Source: Clostridia bacterium
GTDB taxonomy: Bacteria > Bacillota > Clostridia > Christensenellales > Borkfalkiaceae
Reading direction: 5' to 3'
Length of the DNA stretch: 64,000 nucleotides
Assembly: GCA_017625565.1 (NCBI GenBank)
Contig: JAGAKN010000017.1
Coordinates: 38,591-102,590 of the forward strand
Every line of letters starts with the position of its first letter. Positions within the stretch are counted from its first letter, which is position 1. This document shows positions 25,672 through 34,449 of the stretch, piece after piece. Below the pieces are notes generated by a model. It did not search any database and was not told the origin of the DNA. It saw only the letters and a list, made by a program, of their open reading frames with translations. The position numbers and the translations under genes are program-made.

Positions 25672-26244
25672 ATGATTGAAAACGAAAAAGTGGAAGAAAT
25701 GATGTTGGAGTTGGAAGAAAAAGCGGAAAATACCCGTAATGCTTTGGAAAGCGATTACGGCGCAATCCGTACGGGACGCGCAAATCCCCGTATTCTCGAC
25801 AAAATCGAAGTAGAAGCGTACGGCGGTATGAGCAAGTTGATCGAGCTCGGTAATATTTCGGCGCTTGACGCGCGTTGCTTGCAAATCAACCTTTGGGATA
25901 AATCCTTGTTGAAAGCGGTGGAAAAAGCGATTTTGCAATCGAACATCGGCTTGACGCCGTCCAACGACGGGCAAGTGATTCGCTTGGTGTTCCCCGTAAT
26001 GACGGAAGAACGTAGAAAGGAACTTGTAAAACAAGCGAAGAAAACGGGCGAAGAAGCAAAGGTAGCACTCCGTAATCACCGCCGTGAAGCGATGGACGTC
26101 ATCAAAAAAATGAAGACTGCGAAAGAACTTTCTGAGGACGAAGCGGCTGGTTGCGAAGCGGACGTAGAAAAGACGGTCGCAGGATACATGTCCAAACTCG
26201 AAGAAATCATTTCCGCAAAAGAAAAGGAATTGATGTCTATTTAA
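25672..26244 (+). CDS. frr: Ribosome recycling factor
   Basis: The 190-residue RRF acts with EF-G to split post-termination ribosomes. It has the three-helix-bundle sequence with the conserved RTGRANPRILDKIEVEAYG and the C-terminal KELSEDEAAGCEADVEKTVAGYMSKLEEIISAKEKELMSI. AAAGGAG precedes the ATG. uppS starts three bases after its stop. Confidence 0.98.
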   Translation: MIENEKVEEMMLELEEKAENTRNALESDYGAIRTGRANPRILDKIEVEAYGGMSKLIELGNISALDARCLQINLWDKSLLKAVEKAILQSNIGLTPSNDGQVIRLVFPVMTEERRKELVKQAKKTGEEAKVALRNHRREAMDVIKKMKTAKELSEDEAAGCEADVEKTVAGYMSKLEEIISAKEKELMSI

Positions 26245-26247
26245 GCT

Positions 26248-26976
26248 ATGCGGAAGAATAAAATAGTACGGGGGACGCAAATTCCCAAACATATCGCGAT
26301 GATTATGGACGGCAACGGGCGCTGGGCGAAAAAACGCTTATTACCGCGTTCGGTTGGGCATAGAAACGGTATGGAACGTATGATCGGATTGATGGAACAC
26401 GCGTTCGATCTCGGGGTGGATTATATGACGGTGTATGCGTTATCCACCGAAAATTTAAAACGACCGCAAGACGAACTCAACGGCTTGTTCAATTTAATCC
26501 GCAACCATTTTAAGGAGTATATGGGGCGAATTTGCGCGCGTGGCGTAAAATTGCGTATTCTCGGCGACGTTTCGCTGTTGCCGGACGACGTCGTGCAAAT
26601 TTTGCGCGAATCGGAGGAAGAAACGGCACACTACGATACGGGGAAAGGCGTGAATATCGCGCTCGGCTACGGTGCAAGACACGAAATCGTATACGCGGTC
26701 AATCAAGCAATCGAACGGGGTGAAAAGGTCACGCAAGAGCGTTTTGCGGAGTTGTTGTATACGGGGGGATTGCCCGATCCCGATTTGATAATCCGTACGG
26801 GCAAGGAAGTGCGTTTATCCAACTTCTTATTGTATCAATGCGCGTATTCGGAGCTGTATTTCTCCGAGAAAATGTTCCCCGAGTTTTCCGATAAGGATCT
26901 CGATCGTGCGATTGTGGAATACTCCAAACGCACAAGACGGTTTGGGAAAACGGACGAACAACTGACAAAGAACTAA
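26248..26976 (+). CDS. uppS: Isoprenyl transferase (undecaprenyl diphosphate synthase)
   Basis: This cis-prenyltransferase makes the C55 lipid carrier for cell-wall synthesis. The 242 residues carry HIAMIMDGNGRWAKKR (catalytic Asp), TVYALSTENLKRP and the C-terminal DLIIRTGKEVRLSNFLLYQCAYSELYFSEK. In most relatives the RTGGExRLSNF motif has GGE, so GKE here is a mild variant. Only three bases separate it from frr and there is no strong SD, suggesting translational coupling. Confidence 0.96.
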   Translation: MRKNKIVRGTQIPKHIAMIMDGNGRWAKKRLLPRSVGHRNGMERMIGLMEHAFDLGVDYMTVYALSTENLKRPQDELNGLFNLIRNHFKEYMGRICARGVKLRILGDVSLLPDDVVQILRESEEETAHYDTGKGVNIALGYGARHEIVYAVNQAIERGEKVTQERFAELLYTGGLPDPDLIIRTGKEVRLSNFLLYQCAYSELYFSEKMFPEFSDKDLDRAIVEYSKRTRRFGKTDEQLTKN

Positions 26977-26986
26977 ATGAAAAAGC

Positions 26987-27031
26987 AAGGGGCAGGTATG
27001 CATTCACCGATTTTCGGTGAATGTTCCCCTT
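26987..27031 (+). repeat. Intra-operon hairpin between uppS and cdsA
   Basis: A perfect 10-base stem CATTCACCGA / TCGGTGAATG with a TTT loop (27001-27023) lies inside an outer AAGGGG / CCCCTT pairing. No T tract follows, so it looks like an mRNA processing or stability element rather than a terminator. Confidence 0.6.
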
Positions 27032-27051
27032 TATAAGGACGGAAAAAATTT

Positions 27052-27942
27052 ATGAAAATTCGATTGATTTCAGGGAGCTGTTATATCGCGCTTTTGGCGG
27101 GATTTTACTGTTTGAAAATTTTCGTACACGATTACTGTTTTGACGCGTTGATTTATTTCTTCGCGCTGATGGGCACGTTTGAAATGCTCCGCGCGGTAAA
27201 GGACAAAACGACGCGCGCGGAAAAGGCGATCGTATTCGCGTATTCGATCGTTTGTATACCTGTTTGCGCGGTTTGTGAAGCGCGCTATGGAAACGGGATG
27301 CAGGTGATCGGGATTTGTACGTTTGTGATGGCGGTGGCGCTGTTAAGTTTGCTCGTAGCCAAACACGAAGAAACGACGTTAGAAAATCTCGGCGTATCCC
27401 TGCTTTCGGCGGTGTACCCGACGTTGTTGCTTTCGCTGTTGGTGTTGGCGAACCACTTGCCCGTCAATCCGAAATTAGATTTCTTTGCGCTCGATTCACG
27501 GCTTATGATATTGTTCATCTTTATCGTATCCCCGTGCGCGGATTCGATCGCGTACGTATTCGGACGTTTCCTGAAGAAATACTTCCCCAAGAAAATGGCG
27601 CCGAATATAAGCCCGAATAAGACGGTAATCGGCGGAATCGGTGGACTTGTGGGCGGAATGCTTGGCGCAGTAGCCTTGTATTTCATTTATAACGCGACGG
27701 TCGTCGGGGAATTTATCGATATGCAAATTTGGTTGCCCGTCTATATCGGCGTAGGATTACTCGGGGCGATTACGACGGCGTTCGGCGATTTGGTGGAAAG
27801 CTGTATCAAACGCAAAGTTGATTTGAAAGACATGGGCAAAATTATGCCCGGACACGGCGGTGTGCTTGACCGCATCGACGGTACGTTGTTTGCAACGATT
27901 GCGGTATATACGGTATTTACGTTAATCCACACTTTGTATTGA
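27052..27942 (+). CDS. cdsA: Phosphatidate cytidylyltransferase
   Basis: This integral membrane enzyme makes CDP-diacylglycerol, the branch point of phospholipid synthesis. The 296 residues form about seven to eight membrane segments. The C-terminal signature DLVESCIKRKVDLKDMGKIMPGHGGVLDRIDGTLF is diagnostic. Upstream, SPNKTVIGGIGGLVGG is also conserved. dxr begins five bases after the stop. Confidence 0.97.
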   Translation: MKIRLISGSCYIALLAGFYCLKIFVHDYCFDALIYFFALMGTFEMLRAVKDKTTRAEKAIVFAYSIVCIPVCAVCEARYGNGMQVIGICTFVMAVALLSLLVAKHEETTLENLGVSLLSAVYPTLLLSLLVLANHLPVNPKLDFFALDSRLMILFIFIVSPCADSIAYVFGRFLKKYFPKKMAPNISPNKTVIGGIGGLVGGMLGAVALYFIYNATVVGEFIDMQIWLPVYIGVGLLGAITTAFGDLVESCIKRKVDLKDMGKIMPGHGGVLDRIDGTLFATIAVYTVFTLIHTLY

Positions 27943-27946
27943 GAAA

Positions 27947-29089
27947 ATGAAAACGATTGCTTTAATCGGCTCGACAGGTTCGATCGGGAAACAGGTCTGC
28001 TCGGTCGTCCGTCGGCACGGAGAACAATTTAAAATTCAAAGCTTGGTCGCAAACTCGTCCGCGGAAGCCTTTTTAAAACAAGTATGGGAATTCCGTCCCG
28101 AATACGCCGCGCTTGCGAGCGAAGAAGAAGGCAAGCGGATTGCAGGGCAAATCCCCCAAGGCGTAAAGTTTTCGTACGGCAAACACGCCGCGGAAGAAGG
28201 GGTAAACTACGGCGACGTAGCGTTTATCGCCGCGACGGGGTTTGCAGGGCTTGGGTATACCCTGAAAGCGATAGAACGCAAAAAAGATATCGCGCTTGCG
28301 AACAAGGAAACGCTCGTTTGTGGAGGGGAGCTCGTTATGCGGAAAATTCGCGAAGCGGGGGTAAACTTGATGCCCGTGGACAGCGAACACTCCGCGTTAT
28401 GGCAAGCTTTGCATTTTCGTTTAAACGCGCCCTTCCGTCGGTTGATTATCACGGCGAGTGGCGGACCTTTTTACGGGTACACGCGCGAGCAGTTGAAAAC
28501 GGTCACGCCGTCGTCGGCGTTGAAACATCCGACTTGGCAAATGGGCGCGAAGATCACGATTGACAGCGCGACGCTCTTAAACAAGGGCTTTGAAGTGATC
28601 GAAGCCAAATGGTTATACGACGCGCCACTTGAAAAAATTCATACGGTGGTACAACCGGAGAGCATCATTCATTCGATGGTGGAATTCGATGATGGTGGGA
28701 TTTTGGCGCAAATGAGTTATCCGACGATGGAATTACCCATTCAACTCGCGTTGACGTATCCCAACCGCTTAGATTGCGGATTACAACCGCTTGATTTTGA
28801 GAAGTTGGGGGCGATACGGTTCTTGCCTTTAGAGAGAAAAAATTTCCCCTGTTTCGATTTGGCGTTGACGGCGGCAGAGAATGGAGATAACTATCCTTGC
28901 GCGCTGAACGCGGCGGGCGAAATCGCGGTACGCGCGTTTTTAGATGGACGGATAAGTTTCCTTGCGATTGCGGAAACTATGGAAGAAGTGCTTTCGAAAA
29001 CGGAGCGTTTACGCCCCGATAGCTACGACGCGTTGTTGCAAACCGATCGTCTTGCGCGCGCGATGGCAAGGACGTTAACGGAAAAGTAA
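27947..29089 (+). CDS. dxr: 1-deoxy-D-xylulose 5-phosphate reductoisomerase
   Basis: The first committed enzyme of the MEP isoprenoid pathway, NADPH-dependent. The 380 residues include IALIGSTGSIGKQ (nucleotide binding), ALANKETLVCGG, MPVDSEHSALWQ (metal and substrate site), SGGPF and KMTIDSATLLNKGFEVIEA-like KITIDSATLLNKGFEVIEAKWL. Its isoprenoid products feed UppS upstream. rseP follows 12 bases later. Confidence 0.97.
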   Translation: MKTIALIGSTGSIGKQVCSVVRRHGEQFKIQSLVANSSAEAFLKQVWEFRPEYAALASEEEGKRIAGQIPQGVKFSYGKHAAEEGVNYGDVAFIAATGFAGLGYTLKAIERKKDIALANKETLVCGGELVMRKIREAGVNLMPVDSEHSALWQALHFRLNAPFRRLIITASGGPFYGYTREQLKTVTPSSALKHPTWQMGAKITIDSATLLNKGFEVIEAKWLYDAPLEKIHTVVQPESIIHSMVEFDDGGILAQMSYPTMELPIQLALTYPNRLDCGLQPLDFEKLGAIRFLPLERKNFPCFDLALTAAENGDNYPCALNAAGEIAVRAFLDGRISFLAIAETMEEVLSKTERLRPDSYDALLQTDRLARAMARTLTEK

Positions 29090-29101
29090 AAGGAGTTTAC
29101 G

Positions 29102-30319
29102 GTGGGTTCGATAGAAAGTTTGTTATCGTTTACAAGCGTTATGAAAAGTCTCGGCGGAGTGTTGCTCGCCGTAGTGATTTTGCTCGTGATGGTGACCGTG
29201 CACGAATTCGGGCATTACGTTGCCGGGAAAATACTCGGGTTTAAAATCAACGAATTTTCCGTCGGATTCGGACCGGCGATCTTTAAAAAGCGGAGTAAAA
29301 AATCGGGCGAACTCTTTGCGCTCCGCGTAATTCCACTCGGGGGATACTGCGCGTTCGACGGGGAAGACGAAGGCGACGATCCGAAGGCGAAAGCGGAAGA
29401 ACCGTTCCCCGAACAAGCTTTGGAGAAATCGGAAGATCAAGCGAAAGAGAAAGTAGAAACGAAATACCCCGAACCGAAAGGCGAGCGGTTTAACGACCAA
29501 CCGCCTTGGAAACGGATTATCGTCTTGCTTGCCGGCGCGACGATGAACTATATTTTAGCGGTATTTTTTATTATCGGTATGTTTGCAGGCGTCGGTAGAC
29601 CGCTGTATACGGTCGTGAAAGAATATCCCGAAGAAACCACGGTGGAAACGACGGCGACGGAAAGCCAAACCGCGCCCGATCCGTACGGTTTACAAACGGG
29701 GGATATTATACTCAAGGTCAACGGCAAAAACGTATATATGATCACCGATTATATCGACGCGTTGGATGGAAAAAAAGCAGGGGACGTCGTCACGTTTACC
29801 GTCATTCGCAACGGGGAAAAAACGCGGATCGAAACTCCGCTTGCCGTCGATACGAATTTTAAAAATATGTCGGATACGACCAAACTTTTAAACGCGATGG
29901 ACGTCTACGGGCTGTATACGGTCACCGAAACAGAAGGCTTTTGGGATACGATAGGACACTCGTTTGCATACTCGGTCAAGATCGGGGGGACGGTACTCCG
30001 TTCGCTTGGGGAACTTTTGACGGGAAAGATGGGGTTGGACGCGATGGGCGGACCTGTCACCACCATCAAAATCACGTCCGAAGCGGCGTCGAACAGTATG
30101 CTCTCGTTTCTGAACATTGCGGCGTTTATCGGCGTCAACTTGGCGGTGTTTAACTTGTTGCCGATCCCTGCGCTCGACGGATGCAAAGTCATCTTTTGCC
30201 TAATCGAGTGGATACGCAAAAAACCCGTCAACCGTAAGGTGGAAACAATGATCCATTTTATCGGGATTTTGTTCTTGTTCGGGTTTGCCATTCTCGTCGA
30301 TTTGTTGCAACTATTTTAG
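29102..30319 (+). CDS. rseP: RIP-type zinc metalloprotease (site-2 protease family)
   Basis: This 405-residue intramembrane protease has HEFGH in its first membrane segment (VTVHEFGHYVAGKILG), the zinc-binding HExxH. A PDZ domain (about 185-250, DPYGLQTGDIILKVNGKNV) and the C-terminal NLLPIPALDGCKV motif with the third metal ligand follow. The cytoplasmic insert around residues 95-135 is unusually rich in Glu, Lys and Pro. Relatives cleave anti-sigma factors and signal-peptide remnants. The GTG start at 29102 has AAGGAG in place. Confidence 0.95.
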   Translation: MGSIESLLSFTSVMKSLGGVLLAVVILLVMVTVHEFGHYVAGKILGFKINEFSVGFGPAIFKKRSKKSGELFALRVIPLGGYCAFDGEDEGDDPKAKAEEPFPEQALEKSEDQAKEKVETKYPEPKGERFNDQPPWKRIIVLLAGATMNYILAVFFIIGMFAGVGRPLYTVVKEYPEETTVETTATESQTAPDPYGLQTGDIILKVNGKNVYMITDYIDALDGKKAGDVVTFTVIRNGEKTRIETPLAVDTNFKNMSDTTKLLNAMDVYGLYTVTETEGFWDTIGHSFAYSVKIGGTVLRSLGELLTGKMGLDAMGGPVTTIKITSEAASNSMLSFLNIAAFIGVNLAVFNLLPIPALDGCKVIFCLIEWIRKKPVNRKVETMIHFIGILFLFGFAILVDLLQLF

Positions 30320-30330
30320 AAAAAAGTTTT

Positions 30331-30378
30331 GCCTGTCAAGTAAAAATGCTTGACAGGCGTTTTTTTATCGTGTATAAT
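30331..30378 (+). promoter_or_regulatory. Overlapping terminator (rseP) and SigA promoter (ylxM)
   Basis: The terminator stem GCCTGTCAAG / CTTGACAGGC (30331-30358), followed by a T run, ends the pyrH-rseP transcript. The 3' arm contains TTGACA (30350-30355), which is the -35 of a promoter with TATAAT at 30373-30378 (17-base spacer) for ylxM-ffh. The T tract doubles as promoter spacer. Confidence 0.85.
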
Positions 30379-30403
30379 GGACGGAGTAAAGGGGGGGATT
30401 GCC

Positions 30404-30757
30404 GTGAAGGACGATTTGGATTTTCTTCGTTTGCGGGATTTATATTCCCCGTTATTGACGGACACCCAACGGGAAATTGCCGATCTTTATTTCAATTACG
30501 ACTTGTCTTTGGCAGAGATCGCAGAAGAGAAAGGCGTATCCCGTCAAAGCGTATCCGATTGCCTGCAAAAATGCAGAAAACAGTTGGAAACGTATGAAGA
30601 AAAATTAGGCTTTGCGAAAACGCTCGGCGCGTTGGACGCGGAATATACGCGGTACGCTACGGCGGTGGAAAAGTTTTTAAAAACGCAAAAACAAGGCGAC
30701 AAGCAAGAGAAAGCGTTGTGGGTCTTAGAAGCGGAACTTGCCGAAATCCGTAAATAA
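30404..30757 (+). CDS. ylxM: YlxM-like helix-turn-helix protein
   Basis: A 117-residue UPF0122/YlxM protein related to sigma-70 region 4 (LYSPLLTDTQREIADLYFNYDLSLAEIAEEKGVSRQSVSDCLQKCRKQLETYEEKLG). It is always found beside ffh and is thought to act with the signal recognition particle. The GTG at 30404 is chosen because the only ATG upstream (30377) lies inside the -10 element; a G-rich SD precedes the GTG. The C-terminal half is longer and less conserved than usual. Confidence 0.88.
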   Translation: MKDDLDFLRLRDLYSPLLTDTQREIADLYFNYDLSLAEIAEEKGVSRQSVSDCLQKCRKQLETYEEKLGFAKTLGALDAEYTRYATAVEKFLKTQKQGDKQEKALWVLEAELAEIRK

Positions 30758-30786
30758 TCGGCTCGGCATAGAAAAAAAGGAGCGAT

Positions 30787-32106
30787 ATGGCTTTATTCGG
30801 ATCGTTATCGGAAAGATTAAATCATATATTTTCCAAACTCACGAAACGTGGAAAATTGACGGAATTAGAAATCCGCACGGCGATGCGCGAAGTGCGCGTG
30901 GCGCTTTTGGAAGCGGACGTCAATTTGCGCGTGGCAAAACAATTCATTGCGGAAGTTTCGGAGAAAGCGGTCGGGCAACAAATTTTGTCGTCGCTCAATC
31001 CCGCGCAACAAGTCATTAAGATCGTCAATGAAGAACTGATCGAACTGATGGGTTCGAAAAACGCGAAATTAGAAGTTTCTTCGAAATTGCCGACGGTGAT
31101 TATGATGTGCGGTTTGCAAGGCGCAGGGAAAACGACGCTTTGTGGAAAGCTTGCGTTGCAACTCAAAAAACAAGGCAAACGCCCGTTGCTCGTGGCAGGG
31201 GATATCTATCGGCCTGCGGCGATTACACAGCTCCAAGTCGTCGGGAAAAACGCGCAGGTGGAAGTGTTTGAAAAAGGCACGCAAAACCCCGTGAAAACGG
31301 TAAAACAGGCGATTGAATACGCGCGTTCGATGAACTACGATACGGTGGTCGTCGATACGGCAGGTCGATTGCAAATCGACGATACGTTGATGAAAGAGCT
31401 GGAAAATATCAAGCAGGAAATCGACGTGACGGAAACGTTGCTCGTCGTGGACGCGATGACGGGGCAAGAAGCGGTAAACGTAGCGGAAACGTTCAACGCA
31501 CGCTTGGACGTGACGGGGGTAATTTTGACCAAGCTCGACGGGGATACGCGTGGTGGTGCGTGCTTGTCGATTAAGGCGGTCACGGGGAAACCGATCAAAT
31601 TTATCGGCGTCGGCGAAAAGCTTGCCGATCTCGAACCTTTCTATCCCGACCGTATGGCGTCGCGAATTCTCGGTATGGGCGACGTGCTGTCGTTGATTGA
31701 AAAAGCCCAACAGGCGATTACGGAAGAAGACGCGAAAAAAATGCAACAAAAAATGCTCGCGAATACGTTCACGTTGACAGATTATTTAGAGCAATTTTCG
31801 ATGATGAAAAAGATGGGCGGAGCGTCGGCGATGCTCTCGATGTTGCCGGGCGCAGGCAAGTTAAAGGTAAGCGAAAAGGACGTCGACGAAAAGAAGATCG
31901 AACGAACGAAAGCGATTATACTTTCCATGACGAAACAGGAACGCGATAACCCGTCGATTATCGATAGCAAAAGAAAACGCCGTATAGCGGCGGGCTCGGG
32001 TACGACGGTGCAAGAAATCAATCAACTTTTACGGCAATTCGATCAAACGAAGATGCTAATGAAACAGTTAAAGGGCGGTAAAGGGAAATTCCGTTTACCT
32101 TTCTAA
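30787..32106 (+). CDS. ffh: Signal recognition particle protein
   Basis: Ffh binds 4.5S/6S-like RNA and signal sequences of nascent membrane proteins. The 439 residues show the N domain, then the G domain with GLQGAGKTTLCGKLA (about residue 107), DTAGR and TKLDGDTRGG. The methionine-rich M domain (about 325-439) ends MLMKQLKGGKGKFRLPF. AAAGGAG precedes the ATG. The SRP RNA itself is not in the window. Confidence 0.98.
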   Translation: MALFGSLSERLNHIFSKLTKRGKLTELEIRTAMREVRVALLEADVNLRVAKQFIAEVSEKAVGQQILSSLNPAQQVIKIVNEELIELMGSKNAKLEVSSKLPTVIMMCGLQGAGKTTLCGKLALQLKKQGKRPLLVAGDIYRPAAITQLQVVGKNAQVEVFEKGTQNPVKTVKQAIEYARSMNYDTVVVDTAGRLQIDDTLMKELENIKQEIDVTETLLVVDAMTGQEAVNVAETFNARLDVTGVILTKLDGDTRGGACLSIKAVTGKPIKFIGVGEKLADLEPFYPDRMASRILGMGDVLSLIEKAQQAITEEDAKKMQQKMLANTFTLTDYLEQFSMMKKMGGASAMLSMLPGAGKLKVSEKDVDEKKIERTKAIILSMTKQERDNPSIIDSKRKRRIAAGSGTTVQEINQLLRQFDQTKMLMKQLKGGKGKFRLPF

Positions 32107-32167
32107 AAGAACAAAAGGAAAAAAATTAAGGTCAAGAAAAAAATCTTGATACTTTGGAGGTAATATT

Positions 32168-32461
32168 ATGGTAAAAATGAGACTTTTTAGAATGGGCGAC
32201 AAAAAGAACCCTATCTATCGTGTTGTCGTTGTTGACAGCAGAAAGGCAATGAGTGGCGAATACATCGAATGCGTTGGTCATTACAACCCTACCTGCGAAC
32301 CCGTTGAATTGACGATCGACACGGAAAAAGCAAAAGCTTGGCTTGCGAAAGGCGTTCAACCTACCGAAACGGTAAAGAGCTTGCTTGTAAAAGCAGGCGC
32401 TATGGAAAAATCCGCAAAGCTCAGTCCCTCGAAGACCAAAGGCAAGAAATCGGACAAATAA
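32168..32461 (+). CDS. rpsP: 30S ribosomal protein S16
   Basis: The 97-residue S16 has the typical MVKMRLFRMGDKKNPIYRVVVVDSRK start and IECVGHYNPT. A lysine-rich tail extends past the core. TTGGAGG sits before the ATG. khpA and rimM follow in the conserved order. Confidence 0.97.
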   Translation: MVKMRLFRMGDKKNPIYRVVVVDSRKAMSGEYIECVGHYNPTCEPVELTIDTEKAKAWLAKGVQPTETVKSLLVKAGAMEKSAKLSPSKTKGKKSDK

Positions 32462-32500
32462 GCTTTGAAAGCGTAATTTTTACGCGATGGGAGAACGAGT

Positions 32501-32770
32501 ATGTTGGATTTAATTAAATACGTCGTCGAGCAATTTGCCCAAGACAAAGAAAACGTCGAATACGTGGTCAAAGAAAAGGAGCACGTAATCGAAGTTTCCG
32601 TTATGCTTTCCATATCGGATATGGGGAAAGTAATCGGCAAACAAGGCAAGATTGCGAAGGCGTTGCGTACGATCGTACGCGCTGCAACCCCTGCAAACAG
32701 TAAAAAATACACGATTGAAATTTGTGAGAAAAACGGCGCTGTCGTAGACGGCGACGTCGTAGTAGATTGA
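32501..32770 (+). CDS. khpA: KH-domain RNA-binding protein KhpA
   Basis: The 89-residue protein is one KH domain with the GKVIGKQGKIAKALRTIVRAA loop. KhpA forms a heterodimer with KhpB in other Firmicutes and binds many RNAs, affecting cell division. A hairpin terminator follows before rimM. Confidence 0.92.
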   Translation: MLDLIKYVVEQFAQDKENVEYVVKEKEHVIEVSVMLSISDMGKVIGKQGKIAKALRTIVRAATPANSKKYTIEICEKNGAVVDGDVVVD

Positions 32771-32794
32771 TCGTTTTTGGACGGGACGTGGACG

Positions 32795-32825
32795 AAAAAG
32801 GCTTTTTCTGCAAAGCCTTTTTTTG
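32795..32825 (+). terminator. Terminator between khpA and rimM
   Basis: The stem AAAAAGGCTTT / AAAGCCTTTTT with a six-base loop and T run. It should limit read-through into rimM. No separate rimM promoter is obvious. Confidence 0.75.
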
Positions 32826-32887
32826 CCATTTCTAAAACAAATGCGTTTCAGGGCAAGAAAAGCCAAAACACTATGGAGAATGGGCGA

Positions 32888-33388
32888 ATGAACCGTTTGA
32901 TTATAGGCGAAGTATTAAAGCCGCAAGGGATTCGCGGAGAATTAAAAATCAAGACGTTTACTGATTATCCCGAAGACGTGAAAGCGTTCGGGACGGTGTA
33001 TATCGACGATAAACCGTATAAAATCCTTTCCTTTCGGGTGGGGAACGACGGAGCTGCGTACGTAGGGCTCCGTGGAATTGTCGATCGAAATGCGGCGGAA
33101 TTATACCGTGGGAAAAAGTTGGAAGGCGATCGTGAAGACGCGCCGGCTTTAGAAGAAGGACAATATTATATCGTGGATATGATCGGGCTTGCTTGCGAAA
33201 CGCAAGACGGCGAGTTTTTGGGTACGCTCAAAGACGTGACGAACTTAGCGTCGGATATTTACACGCTGGAAAAAGATGGCAAGAATATCTTGTTCCCTGC
33301 GGTTAAGGGCGTCGTTGTCAAGGTGGATATCGCGGGCGGAAAGTTGATTGTCGATAAAGCCAAATTTGACGAAATCGCCGTGAAATGA
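32888..33388 (+). CDS. rimM: Ribosome maturation factor RimM
   Basis: RimM helps mature the head of the 30S subunit. The 166 residues begin MNRLIIGEVLKPQGIRGELKIK, as in the family, and end in the PRC-barrel domain (DMIGLACETQDGEFLGTLKDVTNLASDIYTLE...LFPAVKGVV). An open frame extends 37 codons upstream, but the terminator lies inside it; I use the ATG at 32888 with GGAG nearby. The usual next genes trmD and rplS are not here. Confidence 0.95.
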   Translation: MNRLIIGEVLKPQGIRGELKIKTFTDYPEDVKAFGTVYIDDKPYKILSFRVGNDGAAYVGLRGIVDRNAAELYRGKKLEGDREDAPALEEGQYYIVDMIGLACETQDGEFLGTLKDVTNLASDIYTLEKDGKNILFPAVKGVVVKVDIAGGKLIVDKAKFDEIAVK

Positions 33389-33400
33389 CGTAAAAAGACA

Positions 33401-33436
33401 AGAAAAAACGCTTCCGCTTAGGCGAAAGCGTTTTCT
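33401..33436. terminator. Convergent terminator between rimM and thiT
   Basis: The stem AAAACGCTTCCGC / GCGAAAGCGTTTT (one mismatch), with A/T runs on both sides, serves both strands. Confidence 0.8.
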
Positions 33437-33446
33437 AAGCAATCTT

Positions 33447-34142
33447 TTAACGGCGCATCATGACGCGTAAACGCTCTAACACGCCCGTTTTGGCTAAAAC
33501 GATCAAAGCGATCATTGCAATTAACGCGTCGATGGGGACGTAAATGCATTGATAGATAAACGAATAGACAAAGGCGTTGCCCATCGCCCAGCTGGGTAGG
33601 CTTACCCAAACGGCGTCTTGGGAGAAGAAAATCATTCCCGAAACCAAATGCGAAAGAAAGCGCAACGCGAACACGCAAATTGCTCCCAACGTGACGGGCA
33701 AACAACTGCGTTCGGTTTTATGCATTTTTCCGAAAAAGCCCATAACGCCAACGGACGAAAAGGCAAGCAAATAATCGAAAATAAAGGTAGCAGGTGTGAG
33801 AATATACGGGCTTTCGATGAAATTGAGTAGCCCGTGAATGAGCCCGACGAATAATCCGTCCACAACGCCGTAAACGTAGGCGAATAGCAGAATGGGCACG
33901 AACGATGCAAGCGTGATCGAGCCACCGTATTGTACGGGGCTGAATTTGATTAGTGCGAGCGTGAACGACGTCGCGACGCAAATGCCTGCAAATGCGAGCT
34001 TTTTCGCGTTGAACCGCTTTCCGTTGTTGGAAAATCCGATTACGGCGATGAGAAGTAGCACGAGAAAGACGCCGGCTACGGAAACCCATTTGACGACGTT
34101 GGTCGTCGAGGCGCTCACTTCGAGCAAGGAACAAAGAAACAT
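33447..34142 (-). CDS. thiT: Thiamine-specific ECF transporter S component
   Basis: A 231-residue membrane protein with about six to seven spans of the ThiT/YuaJ family. Recognisable blocks are LAFAGICVATSFTLALIKFSPVQYGGSITLASFVPILLFAYVYG and GLIHGLLNFIESPYILTPATFIFDYLLAF. ThiT binds thiamine and works with the shared EcfAA'T module, which lies elsewhere. The start is the ATG at 34142, preceded by AAGGAGG. A TPP riboswitch upstream confirms the substrate. Confidence 0.93.
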   Translation of the reverse strand: MFLCSLLEVSASTTNVVKWVSVAGVFLVLLLIAVIGFSNNGKRFNAKKLAFAGICVATSFTLALIKFSPVQYGGSITLASFVPILLFAYVYGVVDGLFVGLIHGLLNFIESPYILTPATFIFDYLLAFSSVGVMGFFGKMHKTERSCLPVTLGAICVFALRFLSHLVSGMIFFSQDAVWVSLPSWAMGNAFVYSFIYQCIYVPIDALIAMIALIVLAKTGVLERLRVMMRR

Positions 34143-34285
34143 AAAAACCTCCTTGCGTATCACGCCGTTCGTCGTTAAAAAAGACGCCCTGCGAACGTTC
34201 CGAAACTACGGGATACGTCGCGTGGGCGCAAAGCTCTTTTCTTTCGCGACTGCAAAAAACAAAACGCTTTTTACAATCAAACGTT

Positions 34286-34364
34286 ATCAATCTCTCGCTC
34301 AAGTATTACCTTGCCGATTCCAATGGTATAATCTCAGCCTTTTACGGCACCCACGACGGATACT
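34286..34364 (-). promoter_or_regulatory. TPP riboswitch upstream of thiT
   Basis: Read on the - strand, the region shows GGGTGCCG, GGCTGAGA and a GGTAATACTTGAGCG-type block, the conserved parts of the THI element. The ~140 bases between aptamer and start codon can form a stem ending in GGGCGTC plus a T run (around 34170-34215). This is a plausible transcription-termination platform. Confidence 0.85.
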
Positions 34365-34383
34365 GATTAAATTTAGTAATTAC

Positions 34384-34412
34384 AGTATAAACGAAAAAAA
34401 CGGGTTTGTCAA
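34384..34412 (-). promoter_or_regulatory. SigA promoter for riboswitch-thiT
   Basis: On the - strand: TTGACA (34407-34412), a 17-base spacer, TATACT (34384-34389), directly upstream of the TPP aptamer. Confidence 0.85.
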
Positions 34413-34449
34413 GTGCCCGACGATAAAAAAATAAAAAAAGGGGAACAAT

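Noticed and set aside
32777..32887. Extended N-terminus of RimM
   Set aside because: The extra 37 codons include the khpA terminator and do not resemble the family. The start at 32888 fits relatives.
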